64,000 nt of DNA from Candidatus Zixiibacteriota bacterium (GCA_024231855.1 JAAEQD010000159.1:1-64000), one strand, 5' to 3'. Counted from the stretch's first letter, positions 1 through 9,515 are shown. Notes: a model not told the origin generated them from the sequence alone. Made by a program: numbers and translations.

Positions 1-12
1 AAAATTAGATAT

Positions 13-3000
13 ATGATGGAGTATATGACTCTCTGCGCCGATCCGACGCTATTCGAGTTAGACTCTAACACTCATCGACACCCCGCACCGAACGGGGTCC
101 CCATGGGCATTGTGACTTTGCCTGATTTTGTGGTCGATGTAGCCGTGAATGAGGTTGAGACTTCCATACCGGGCAACAGGGGCTCTATCGATCCATTAGA
201 CGTGGGTGGGCGAGCGGGTAGACTGGCATGGGTGCTCCAGGAATTCGGCGGACTGCGGAACGGCTGGTACAATATAAAATACATTGCCAAGGCGGGAGAC
301 GTTGGCCGAATCGTGCTCGAACGGCGATTCACCAAGAGAAACAACTATGCCGGTTTTGAAGCGATTTCATTACGGCACATTATCCCTTCCAATCAAGACT
401 ATGACTGGATTCACATCTACGGTAAAATGAAGAAACCTGTTGAATCGTCACATGACGGCCTCGATGTGAAGATTGAGGATATTGACAAATCCTCCTTTTC
501 CCTGACGGACCTTTTCATCGACTCGCGGTACATTGTCATCTCCAGCAAGCATGCTGATCACGCAATTAGCGCTATCTCTCTTGTGGGAGAAGGACTCGAC
601 AGGCTCTCCGGAATGCTCCCTACGCAAATTCACGGAAAGCTCCCTATTGGCATCTTACTCGATCTCAGCGCACTGGGGAACTGCGACCACATTCCTGGTG
701 TCATTGCTTCATTCGCAAAAGTAAAGGAGCGTGCATCCGCGTTTGTGATTGATTCCACGGCGTTGTGCGCGCAAGAACTTGACTCCGGTAAGGAACACTT
801 TGAGCACGTTCTGGTTCGTGAGAATGAGATTGTCCGATTGGGCGATTCTGAATACCCACTTTCGGCGAGCGGGCCGACAGTGCGTGAAGCGTTCACGGCG
901 GGCTACACTCTGGCGACTGCCTGTGACTTGGGCTGGAAACTCCTTCGCCGTTGGTATGATTACTTCCCGAAGATTCGTCCGATCGACGGAAGTCCCCACA
1001 AATCATATCCACAAGAGGAGAAAGGGGAGCCAGGGCAATTGGCGGACGATGGTGATTTGCTGCCGAGCCTGGACATTAACGGTGGTGATCCGATTAGCCC
1101 GGCAGACAGAGTGCGGTTTGCCGCGTTGTTGGCTGAGGCCACGGAATCGACTCCCTTATGCTATAGTGATTTGGTCAAGACAGTGACGCCGAAAGACACA
1201 CAGCTTCTTACGCCTATTGAGAAACTGGAGGTGAAGTATGCCACCAGTCAGCAAGATGCACCCAAAGACCAGATGAATGACTGCGAGAAAAAAGCGTCAA
1301 TGGAGCTAGTGTTAAAAAAGAGATTTCAGGATCCAGAGTCGGAAGATACTCTTTCTCTTCATGCGCCGCCATCGAAGCTCGATAGTTTCGTTTCATCTTG
1401 CCGACTGAGGGACGCTCGGCGTGTAGTCGAAAGCCCAAAATCAGAAATCGACAAGGCGGTCATGTTTGACCTTGATGCAACGCTTATTGATTCCAGCAAA
1501 ATGATACGGGCTTGTTGGAAGATAGGACTTCGCACTTTCTTCAACGAGGTTGGAATCCGGGCGGAGGACGATGAAATCAAGACCATTATCGACGTTTATC
1601 AGACGTTCATCTATAAGAACTACGAGCGTTTCCACTTGCTTCTAAGAGATCAACCCGACATTCCTCCCGAATTACAGCCGTGTGATTTCAGACAAGTGTG
1701 GAACCATCCATATGCGTGGGCGGCATTACTTTTGGTACTCAACCTGGACTCAACCTCTCCAGAAATCGATAGGTCTCAGCACAAGCAGTGGCGAGACGCC
1801 CTCGATAAGCACAAGCAGTGGCTAGACGTCCTTGATAAGTACAATCAGTGGCGTGAAGCCTTGGATAAGTACAAGAAAGAGCAGGAAACATCTGCCGGAG
1901 ACCAAGACTCGTCCTCCGAAAATCCGAATGATCCGTGGCTAGACGTCCTCGATAAGTACAATCAGTGGCGAGAAGCCTTGGATAAGTACAAGAAAGAGCA
2001 GGAAGTATCTGCCGGAGCCAAAGACTCGTCCTCCGAAAAGCCGAACGAGCAGTCGCGAGACGTCCTCGATAAGCACAATAAAGAGCAGGAAGCATCTGCC
2101 GCAGCCAAAGATACGTCCGCCGAAAAGCCGAACGAGAAGTGCGATTGCGATATTTGTAGCCAATTGGAACCAATGCTGCGTGAAAACTCCAAAGACACTA
2201 AAGATGGCGAGAAACGTAAGAATCGTAAAAAACCTGTGAATCTTGAAGATGTTCGTCGCCTCGCTACACGGAACCTTCGCGAGCAACTGACCCATTTCCG
2301 GTTTGCGATTCGCGAGGGACGGAACGCTTTTTGGAATGTGGATTATCCCTCTTACCCACAAGTGCGGTCTTGTGTCGAGATGCTCCGCGCAATGCCAGGA
2401 TGCGAAGTGTACGTCGTCACCGAAGGCCATGAAGAGACACAACTAATGAAGCTCAAGTGTACCGGTCTGGACGACCTGTTTCCTGCCGGTAGGGTACTAA
2501 GTACGGGTGCGGCAAGCGCAGCGAAGGAAGTCAGGAACGATCTTACAAAGCTAATCCAACAGGACAAGCACACGAGGGACTTCCTCCTCCGCGAGGTCAA
2601 TGAGGTCAATGTGGATGAGTTCAAACGCTTGACCGAGACGCTCAACGCGATCAAAGACGCCGTTGACCTTCTTCACCAGCTCCTTGAACTTCTGTATTTG
2701 AAGGCTAATAAGAGGTTCTATTCCGCCGTTATCGATTCTATCCGCCTCAAACCTGAGTCGCCTGCTCAAGTATTGCAGTCACTCCTTGAGAGAGGTAGGC
2801 ATGCTATTGAGTACTTTGAGAAGATCAAGGATAAGATCAGTGAAGGGCGCCCCATCAAATTCTTCATGATCGGGGATCGTTACGACAATGACTGTGAGCC
2901 GTTGCTCAAGATATTTCCTTCGGCTGATCAAGAAGTAGGCGTGGGCACATGTCGGCTCATGAGCGGAAAACGTTCGTGGGAGGAATATCCACCGGAGAAG

Positions 3001-3774
3001 AAACCCGCTGAGCCTGGTATAACTACCGAGGTTCGGAAGCCTACAATGTACGTGTGTGATACACTGGCGCAGGTCGCGCACATTATGCACAGCGCCGAAG
3101 CGTGGCGCCGAATAATCCCCTTGAAAGCTGTATCACCTCCAGCCCTCCTTGAGGTGAACGATGATGAAATAGTCTATGGCCCTACAAAGGAGGGCAAACT
3201 AAAGGGCTTAGCGCCGCAGTTTGCCAATCTCGCCTTGGCGATCCAGCATGAGGCTCTGAGGAAAGAACCGGCTGTTCATGAGATGCTTGGGCAGATCCAG
3301 CGGGATATCGCTGTGTGTGACGCAACGAGCATAGCGCGATTATTTCAAGATTTAAGGGAGCAGGTCGAAGCAGGGTGGCAACTGCCAAAGCAGAGCGATC
3401 CCGCGCTGGTTCCTGAGGAAGTCCTGGAGAAAGGTGCCCTGAAGATTCTCGCCGCTGTCAATTGGTGGAGATGGTTACTGAAGAGGCCGCTTCTACCGAG
3501 GGCCGATGATATCACAACGACACTGGAGTGGACACTAAGTTCTCAGCTTTTGGCTTACTACGACATCCAATCCGTCACTATTGGAGACAATAGAATGAGC
3601 CAAACTAGACCAGAGCAAGAGGACATCAAGGACAGTGAAATTCTAGAAGCTATTCCCTATTCCTTCGACGGCATTGAAATTATCAAAACGATCGGGGTTG
3701 CGCCGAGCCTTGGGATCGACCACCGAAAAAACCTAACGGATTGGATCGTTAAGTCAGATCGGCTAACTCGATAA
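13..3774 (+). CDS. Large multidomain protein: N-terminal PfkB/ribokinase-like region (divergent) plus HAD-superfamily phosphatase with a long repeat-bearing insertion
   Basis: ORF 1253 aa. HAD motif I VMFDLDATLIDSS and motif IV region KFFMIGDRYDNDCEPL. N-terminal DVGGRAGRLAWVLQEFGG...IKYIAKAGDVG and ...SGPTVREAFTAGYTLATACDLGW resemble PfkB motifs. The frame is open to the window edge, so the true start could lie upstream. Confidence 0.6.
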   Translation: MMEYMTLCADPTLFELDSNTHRHPAPNGVPMGIVTLPDFVVDVAVNEVETSIPGNRGSIDPLDVGGRAGRLAWVLQEFGGLRNGWYNIKYIAKAGDVGRIVLERRFTKRNNYAGFEAISLRHIIPSNQDYDWIHIYGKMKKPVESSHDGLDVKIEDIDKSSFSLTDLFIDSRYIVISSKHADHAISAISLVGEGLDRLSGMLPTQIHGKLPIGILLDLSALGNCDHIPGVIASFAKVKERASAFVIDSTALCAQELDSGKEHFEHVLVRENEIVRLGDSEYPLSASGPTVREAFTAGYTLATACDLGWKLLRRWYDYFPKIRPIDGSPHKSYPQEEKGEPGQLADDGDLLPSLDINGGDPISPADRVRFAALLAEATESTPLCYSDLVKTVTPKDTQLLTPIEKLEVKYATSQQDAPKDQMNDCEKKASMELVLKKRFQDPESEDTLSLHAPPSKLDSFVSSCRLRDARRVVESPKSEIDKAVMFDLDATLIDSSKMIRACWKIGLRTFFNEVGIRAEDDEIKTIIDVYQTFIYKNYERFHLLLRDQPDIPPELQPCDFRQVWNHPYAWAALLLVLNLDSTSPEIDRSQHKQWRDALDKHKQWLDVLDKYNQWREALDKYKKEQETSAGDQDSSSENPNDPWLDVLDKYNQWREALDKYKKEQEVSAGAKDSSSEKPNEQSRDVLDKHNKEQEASAAAKDTSAEKPNEKCDCDICSQLEPMLRENSKDTKDGEKRKNRKKPVNLEDVRRLATRNLREQLTHFRFAIREGRNAFWNVDYPSYPQVRSCVEMLRAMPGCEVYVVTEGHEETQLMKLKCTGLDDLFPAGRVLSTGAASAAKEVRNDLTKLIQQDKHTRDFLLREVNEVNVDEFKRLTETLNAIKDAVDLLHQLLELLYLKANKRFYSAVIDSIRLKPESPAQVLQSLLERGRHAIEYFEKIKDKISEGRPIKFFMIGDRYDNDCEPLLKIFPSADQEVGVGTCRLMSGKRSWEEYPPEKKPAEPGITTEVRKPTMYVCDTLAQVAHIMHSAEAWRRIIPLKAVSPPALLEVNDDEIVYGPTKEGKLKGLAPQFANLALAIQHEALRKEPAVHEMLGQIQRDIAVCDATSIARLFQDLREQVEAGWQLPKQSDPALVPEEVLEKGALKILAAVNWWRWLLKRPLLPRADDITTTLEWTLSSQLLAYYDIQSVTIGDNRMSQTRPEQEDIKDSEILEAIPYSFDGIEIIKTIGVAPSLGIDHRKNLTDWIVKSDRLTR
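1819..2130 (+). repeat. In-frame tandem repeat, ~117 bp (39 aa) unit, inside the HAD insertion
   Basis: tggctagacgtcctYgataagtacaatcagtggcgWgaagccttggataagtacaagaaagagcagga starts at 1819 and again at 1936; a partial third copy starts near 2050. Confidence 0.85.
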
Positions 3775-3822
3775 TGTGAAGTACAAGAGTGAGTAATTGT
3801 CATAAAACAGGAAAAAAGCGAC

Positions 3823-6800
3823 ATGAAAGCAGAATCATACGTGACACAAGACGAACTTGTAGACGCTCTTGATAGTGATGGCAAACCGTTGCCCCATCCC
3901 GTTTCCCGGTCGTACGCTCATCGGCACGGGATCTGGCATCGTTCAATCTCAGTCTTCGTGCTCAATCGTTACGGTGAAGCCCTGATCGAACGCAGAAGCA
4001 AAAATAAGGACTTGTTTCCCGGCTTCTATGATATCGTCGGTGGCCACGTGCATCCTGAACAGACGCCTTTAGAGACGGCTTGTCGAGAGGTTTATGAAGA
4101 ACTGAACCTTAAAGTTTCTCGCAAACGGTTCGAACTTCTTGCGCCGGTAGATAGCGTGATCGAGCGCGTCGTACTGCCCGATCAGTCGATTGTCAATCTG
4201 GAACGAAAGACGATTTATCTGCTTCGCCTGACCTTGGATGAGGAATCCGCGGTAGCACGACTTGCGGCGGAGTTGCTACGCCTGACTCCTGAAGAACTTG
4301 AGGAACGTGGCACATCGGGTGAGGTTTCGCAACTTGAGTTGTGGCCCTGGGAGCGCCTGTTCGATGCGTCGCGCCTGAGTCAAAATCATCGCATGGCCAG
4401 TGGAACCTTGTCTGCTCTGAGCGACGATCGGGTTCGGGAACAGGTTGCCGTCTGTTGCTTGTCGCTTCGCAACGACCGCCGAGAGGAATTTGTGGAACAC
4501 TACGCATTCCTCAAAGAAGGAAATGGCGATGATGACGGCTTCGACCAGAGCCTATTCGATCGGTTTCTACCGCGTCCGACATCCCCGGCGCCAATTGAAG
4601 AAGTGAACGCTGTTTTCAAGAATGGACCGGAACAGTTGGCAGGTGCTTACGAGTTGGGACGATTTAGCCAAACCGCATCGGGTGATGACCATTGGGGTCC
4701 AAAGCTCCGAGATCCGGAGACACGGTATGTACGCAGTCTTCTTACGGCTATCGGCTGCGGTAGAAAGGCAGGCGTTCGACAGGAGTTGGACCGAATTTCC
4801 ACCCAAGTCCAGTCATTCGTAAGCGACTTGCTGAATCTCCCGTTGTCAGACGGAAACCGCTTCCGGGATAAATTGGGCAACCTGGCGCATATCGCCGCCG
4901 CGCGAAGGGCAGTGCTTGTCTGGTTAGAGCACGCCGCGCCGGATTTGGCGAAGACTGAGAGTCTCGACCGACCTACTGGGTTAGTGACAGAAGCTTGTTT
5001 ACAGGCCGGTAATGACATCCTGAGACGATTTTTAAGGTCGAATCGTTTGCCGGATTTGGGCCGCTTTCGCGAGCTCGTTTTAGTGGGCCTGCGAGCGTCT
5101 TCCGCAGATTTCAATAATCCGCCGTTTCAGAAGCATTTGAAGGCACCGCCCCCAGACAGCCCACAGATCGAACGCTTCCTCGAGCAAAAAATCCCGCAAG
5201 AGTTTGCGCCGGAGATGGGAGGTGATCAATTTCTCTCGCAATTCTATTCGAAGTTCGTAGAATCCGGCGAGTCAGTCACAATCGCGTACCTTGCCGGTAA
5301 TGCGGCCCAGGCCTCTATCAGCCTCGCAATTGCTCAGGAGATCCTAAGCATCAATGGTAATGCCAAAATACGATTCGTACCCAAGTCAGACTCTCCGGGA
5401 AACGACCTGACATTTGCGGATGCGGAGAGGATACTCGCCGCAGGCGAACACGGGATTTTCTCAGAATTGATCCGTTTCCGCAACGAAGGACGTTTCGCCG
5501 TGGAGCAAGACGGGCCGCTCTGCCATGGACTGGACCCCCGGCGGCTTTCTGCGAGCATCTCGAAGGTTCTTGTCGATGCGCAAGTCATTCTGGCCGAAGG
5601 GCAAGCATATGCTGAGATCTGTGGATGGAAGAAGCCGACATACATTTCATTTCGAGTAAACGGCCGGGTCGCCGAGGCAATCCACGGCATCTCGCGGCAG
5701 CGCGGCGTGTGCGGGTTCGTTGGTTTGACACCCGGTGTCGATCATTTCCAGAACTTCGAGAGTGCGATCTGCCGAAGCATCGTGGACGCGGGCGATAAAC
5801 GCACTTTACGTGTTGCGGCCCAAACGACGGCCGAGTATGTTCGAGCGATTCGGGGAGAAAACCTGGACCTGATCGTGAACCATCTTTTTCAAGGAAACCT
5901 TGTCGAAGCCTGTGAGCACGTCCAAGCTGAAGCCGACCGGCTTGGCAAGAGCTTTGCCCAGATCCTTATTGGGGCGGCATCGGAACCCCCGGACGCCACG
6001 AACGTCGCTCAGCTCTTTCGTAACGTGCGTTTTCCGGTGTTCGCCTGCGGTGGCGGAGGCGGATTCAGCAGCGTGACACTCCGAGCTTTGCGTATGCTAG
6101 GCTTGCCCACGGTCGCGGGCGTCCCCAGTACGGATGACGGAGGTAGTACCGGTGAGCTTCAGCGTTGGCTTGCCAGTGAACGTGGCTTCGTCTTTGGGAT
6201 GGGCGACATGGCGGCAATCATGCAGGACGCTTTGCCCAACCGCGGCAAACAGGCAGTGCTTGCATACCGCTTCGACAGCGAACCCAAATCGCTGGCATTA
6301 GCTACAATTATGAGGATCGTGGCAGAAATCGCGAGTCCTACGTACCCTGATTCTCCAATCGGGTCGGCCGACGATTTCCTGTCGTTTGTCTGTGGTCAGC
6401 TCAATCTTGCCCGCGTTGTTGATGGAAGTTTTCGTGGGGCCGACAGTCTAAGTAAGCTTCCGATTAAAGGTGCGAGCATTCGTAACTTAAACATCATTGC
6501 AGCGTACGAGCTATGCGATTTGTTGGGAGACCGAGGAACAGTTTCCGAGGAATCGCGACTCGCTGCTTTCTATATGCTTCAGGAAGCATTGGGATTGCCA
6601 CCCGATTTACTTGTTGTTCCGGTGACCTATTCTGAATCTGTACTCTACCTCGAATACGAGAATCCGATTCAAAAAGAGCTGGCCGAGGAGTTCGACGTGC
6701 CAGACAAAGCGATCGGGAATAACCAGCGACGTCTATATGGCCAACAATTCATCGACAAGCTACCACAAAGCGGGTCGAGGTCGACCGTCGGCGTGGCCAA

Positions 6801-7644
6801 GTCGCCCAGCAATCTTCACCGTCCGCGTGCCAATCCGGAGTACCTGTCACGCCTGCAAGACGCAGAACTTTTCGTGATGGGCGCCGGATCACTCATCGGT
6901 AGTCAGCTTTCGCAATTAGCGATTCCAGGCGTTGTGGATGTTCTCTTGGAGCGATCAAGCATGCGGCGGATTCTTGTGCTCAATCATGTGAAGATGGACG
7001 AAACTCTTGGCATGTCTCTTCGAGATCAAATCCGACTCATCGAAACGGTTGCCTCCGAGACCGCCTCCAGACATCTGTTTGATAGGTGGGCGGAAACCGA
7101 TGGACGGCTGCGAATTTCCGATCTGTTCACGGACATCGTCGTGCCGCGGACGATAGCTCGGGAACTCGAAGCTGAAATGAAGGCTGAAAAGGTCTCAAAA
7201 GAAGTGACTGAGAATGGTGATCCAAATTATGTATTTTTTCCCACGCCAGGGACCAATCAGACGATACGTGTGTTCTGTAATAGGTACGTGAAGTTCCTCC
7301 TCGATCATCCGAACATTGGCGAGGAATACGGCATTACAAAACGTGAGATAGAGGTGCTTTCCTATCTGGATCAGCCCTCAACTCTCTATAACCGGCGCAG
7401 CGAGGGAGGACGCTATCGCGGCGCCTTATTCGCTACAACGGGCGACATCGATTTTCTCGTGGATCGGGGAATCCAACGTCGCAGCATCCACGAAGTGGAC
7501 TCTATCGGAGAGAATTGGAAGATCGTGAAGGCCGAAGGAGCCCCACGCCTTGAGTTCTTTCCGGGGCTCGTACCGGAGGCATTGGTTGGGATATTCCGCA
7601 TCGCTTTAGAGCGAGCGAGTTCGACTTCGACACCTACTCGATGA
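3823..7644 (+). CDS. Fusion protein: Nudix hydrolase + DUF89/ARMT1-like region + YvcK/CofD-like domain
   Basis: Nudix box GGHVHPEQTPLETACREVYEELNL. Middle region ...GNAAQASISLAIAQEIL...KIRFVPKSDSPGNDLTFADAERIL...DAQVILAEGQAYAEI resembles DUF89. C-terminal FACGGGGGFSSVTLRALRMLGLPTVAGVPSTDDGGSTGELQRWL and FVMGAGSLIGSQLSQLAIPGV resemble YvcK/CofD. Confidence 0.75.
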   Translation: MKAESYVTQDELVDALDSDGKPLPHPVSRSYAHRHGIWHRSISVFVLNRYGEALIERRSKNKDLFPGFYDIVGGHVHPEQTPLETACREVYEELNLKVSRKRFELLAPVDSVIERVVLPDQSIVNLERKTIYLLRLTLDEESAVARLAAELLRLTPEELEERGTSGEVSQLELWPWERLFDASRLSQNHRMASGTLSALSDDRVREQVAVCCLSLRNDRREEFVEHYAFLKEGNGDDDGFDQSLFDRFLPRPTSPAPIEEVNAVFKNGPEQLAGAYELGRFSQTASGDDHWGPKLRDPETRYVRSLLTAIGCGRKAGVRQELDRISTQVQSFVSDLLNLPLSDGNRFRDKLGNLAHIAAARRAVLVWLEHAAPDLAKTESLDRPTGLVTEACLQAGNDILRRFLRSNRLPDLGRFRELVLVGLRASSADFNNPPFQKHLKAPPPDSPQIERFLEQKIPQEFAPEMGGDQFLSQFYSKFVESGESVTIAYLAGNAAQASISLAIAQEILSINGNAKIRFVPKSDSPGNDLTFADAERILAAGEHGIFSELIRFRNEGRFAVEQDGPLCHGLDPRRLSASISKVLVDAQVILAEGQAYAEICGWKKPTYISFRVNGRVAEAIHGISRQRGVCGFVGLTPGVDHFQNFESAICRSIVDAGDKRTLRVAAQTTAEYVRAIRGENLDLIVNHLFQGNLVEACEHVQAEADRLGKSFAQILIGAASEPPDATNVAQLFRNVRFPVFACGGGGGFSSVTLRALRMLGLPTVAGVPSTDDGGSTGELQRWLASERGFVFGMGDMAAIMQDALPNRGKQAVLAYRFDSEPKSLALATIMRIVAEIASPTYPDSPIGSADDFLSFVCGQLNLARVVDGSFRGADSLSKLPIKGASIRNLNIIAAYELCDLLGDRGTVSEESRLAAFYMLQEALGLPPDLLVVPVTYSESVLYLEYENPIQKELAEEFDVPDKAIGNNQRRLYGQQFIDKLPQSGSRSTVGVAKSPSNLHRPRANPEYLSRLQDAELFVMGAGSLIGSQLSQLAIPGVVDVLLERSSMRRILVLNHVKMDETLGMSLRDQIRLIETVASETASRHLFDRWAETDGRLRISDLFTDIVVPRTIARELEAEMKAEKVSKEVTENGDPNYVFFPTPGTNQTIRVFCNRYVKFLLDHPNIGEEYGITKREIEVLSYLDQPSTLYNRRSEGGRYRGALFATTGDIDFLVDRGIQRRSIHEVDSIGENWKIVKAEGAPRLEFFPGLVPEALVGIFRIALERASSTSTPTR

Positions 7645-7670
7645 CCGAGGTTTAAGTCAGTCTTGTTAGT

Positions 7671-7696
7671 ATCCGAAAAACGCTCGTTTTTCGGAT
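7671..7696. repeat. Perfect 12-bp inverted repeat with 2-nt spacer (dyad copy 1)
   Basis: atccgaaaaacg-ct-cgtttttcggat. Confidence 0.9.
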
Positions 7697-7789
7697 GTAA
7701 ACCTTAATAATTAACATTTCAAACGGACGGGATAATCGAACCCCCCGACCCTATTGTTCGCCATAAGTTAATACACGGTGTGACCCAAT

Positions 7790-7950
7790 TGTAACGATTT
7801 ATCACGAATTTATATATTTTATAACTATTTTTCTAGTTTTGTAACCATTTTTCTACATCAGCCGACAATAATGTGGACTGCAGTTTTATAATTATTTTTC
7901 TTGACTTATAGTGAAATATAATAATAATTCTTGCGTTGTAATCATTTTTC
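7790..7950 (+). promoter_or_regulatory. Five degenerate direct repeats TRTAAYNATTTTTC upstream of the fic start codon
   Basis: TGTAACGATTTATC at 7790, TATAACTATTTTTC at 7820, TGTAACCATTTTTC at 7840, TATAATTATTTTTC at 7887, TGTAATCATTTTTC at 7937. Confidence 0.7.
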
Positions 7951-7961
7951 CAGAGGAAGCC

Positions 7962-9482
7962 ATGGTTGATAACAATCAAAATGAATCGATAGACAGACTT
8001 GCAGGATATGCGGCACTTATCGAGCGGTACGATCTTGATGTATTCCCGCACTGGCATAGGTCACGAGTGACAACAAGCGGAGTCCACCGGATAGATTCAA
8101 GCGGAGGTGTGGTCAAGGAAGTATATCCTCCTAAGTACTGGCCAGGAGATACGCTGGGTGATCATCTTGAATTTGCGCTCAAATATGACGGTACGAACCT
8201 CGCAATACTAGCTTGTCTGTTTCAGGAAGTAGCAGAAGAGGATATTCTCGATTATATCCGATCAAAGCCAACTGGCAAGTATGCCCGGCGGCTATGGTTT
8301 CTGTACGAATTCCTGACCGGTAAAACGCTCCCCATACATGACCTAAAGAGAGGTAACTACATCGACCTGCTTGAAATGAATAAATACTATACGGTTACTC
8401 CGATCCGCAGGGTCCAACGTCAGCGGATTAACAATAATTTGCTAGGTGATCAAAGATTCTGCCCGACGATACGCCGCACCGATATCCTTCGTAAATTCGA
8501 AACGGACGACCTGCCTAATCGATGCCGCCAAGTTGTTTCAGCTTATTCCCCGGAATTGCTGAAGCGAGCACTCAGCTATCTTTACACCAAGGAGACTAAA
8601 TCATCATTTGAGATCGAAAACATTAAACCCAGTTCGACACGGACTGAACGCTTCGTGGCGCTACTTCAAATGGCTGAGCGAGAAGACTTCTGCGAGAAAA
8701 AACGATTAATCGAGCTTCAGAATCGCATAGTTGATCCACGGTTTCGCGATTCCGATTATCGCTTTAACCAGAATTATGTCGGGGAGACCATCGCCTTACA
8801 GAAAGAAAAGATACACTTAGCATGTCCAAAGCCCGAAGACCTGGCCGATTTGATGGAAGGGTTGATAGCTGCCCATAAACGTATGGATGCAAGCGACGTA
8901 TCGGCCGTGATTCACGCTACTGCCATCTCCTATGGTTTTGTTTTTTTACACCCGTTTGAGGATGGTAACGGCCGAATCCACCGCTTCCTGATTCACAACA
9001 TTTTTTCCAGAAGAGGTTTTACTCCCAAAGACGTTATGTTTCCTATATCAGCATCCATGCTGAAGAACTCGATTGATTATGATGACTCTCTGGAAGCGTT
9101 CTCCCGGCGGCTTATGCCTCTTGTGGAATACTCTCTTGATGAAGAAGGTCGCATGACGGTTCATAATGATACCGCCAAATGGTACCAGTATATTGATATG
9201 ACGCCTCAAGCGGAAGCGCTTTTCGGATTCATTGTTCATACTATCGATACCGAGCTCTCAAGTGAATTGGCATTCCTTGCTAATTATAATGAAACCAAGA
9301 AGGCTATTCAAGAGATAGCCGACATACCCGATAGGAAAATCGACCTCTTCATTCGATTCTGTTTGCAAAACAATGGGAGATTATCCATACGGAAACGCAA
9401 TAGTCATTTCGATTTTCTTTCCGATGAGGAAATTAGTCGAATGGAACAGGTGGTGTCATCTGCCTACATTGAAAAACCATAG
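7962..9482 (+). CDS. Fic/DOC family protein, class II-like with putative N-terminal inhibitory motif
   Basis: Fic motif HPFEDGNGRIHR; upstream SFEIEN fits [S/T]xxxE[G/N]. The start at 7962 (MVDNNQNE) has a gaggaag RBS; the ORF-track start at 7911 lies within the upstream repeats. Confidence 0.9.
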   Translation: MVDNNQNESIDRLAGYAALIERYDLDVFPHWHRSRVTTSGVHRIDSSGGVVKEVYPPKYWPGDTLGDHLEFALKYDGTNLAILACLFQEVAEEDILDYIRSKPTGKYARRLWFLYEFLTGKTLPIHDLKRGNYIDLLEMNKYYTVTPIRRVQRQRINNNLLGDQRFCPTIRRTDILRKFETDDLPNRCRQVVSAYSPELLKRALSYLYTKETKSSFEIENIKPSSTRTERFVALLQMAEREDFCEKKRLIELQNRIVDPRFRDSDYRFNQNYVGETIALQKEKIHLACPKPEDLADLMEGLIAAHKRMDASDVSAVIHATAISYGFVFLHPFEDGNGRIHRFLIHNIFSRRGFTPKDVMFPISASMLKNSIDYDDSLEAFSRRLMPLVEYSLDEEGRMTVHNDTAKWYQYIDMTPQAEALFGFIVHTIDTELSSELAFLANYNETKKAIQEIADIPDRKIDLFIRFCLQNNGRLSIRKRNSHFDFLSDEEISRMEQVVSSAYIEKP

Positions 9483-9515
9483 TCACCCATTTGAAACAGT
9501 GATTTCTAATGTTAG

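Noticed and set aside
749-1186. 145-aa plus-strand ORF overlapping the first large gene
   Set aside because: Out of frame with a much longer ORF that has recognisable HAD motifs; basic low-information translation typical of a shadow ORF.
1739-2442. Minus-strand ORFs of 144 and 167 aa with repeats (FRRTSLWLRQ..., LLVRLFGGR...)
   Set aside because: Antisense shadows of the tandem 39-residue coding repeat on the plus strand.
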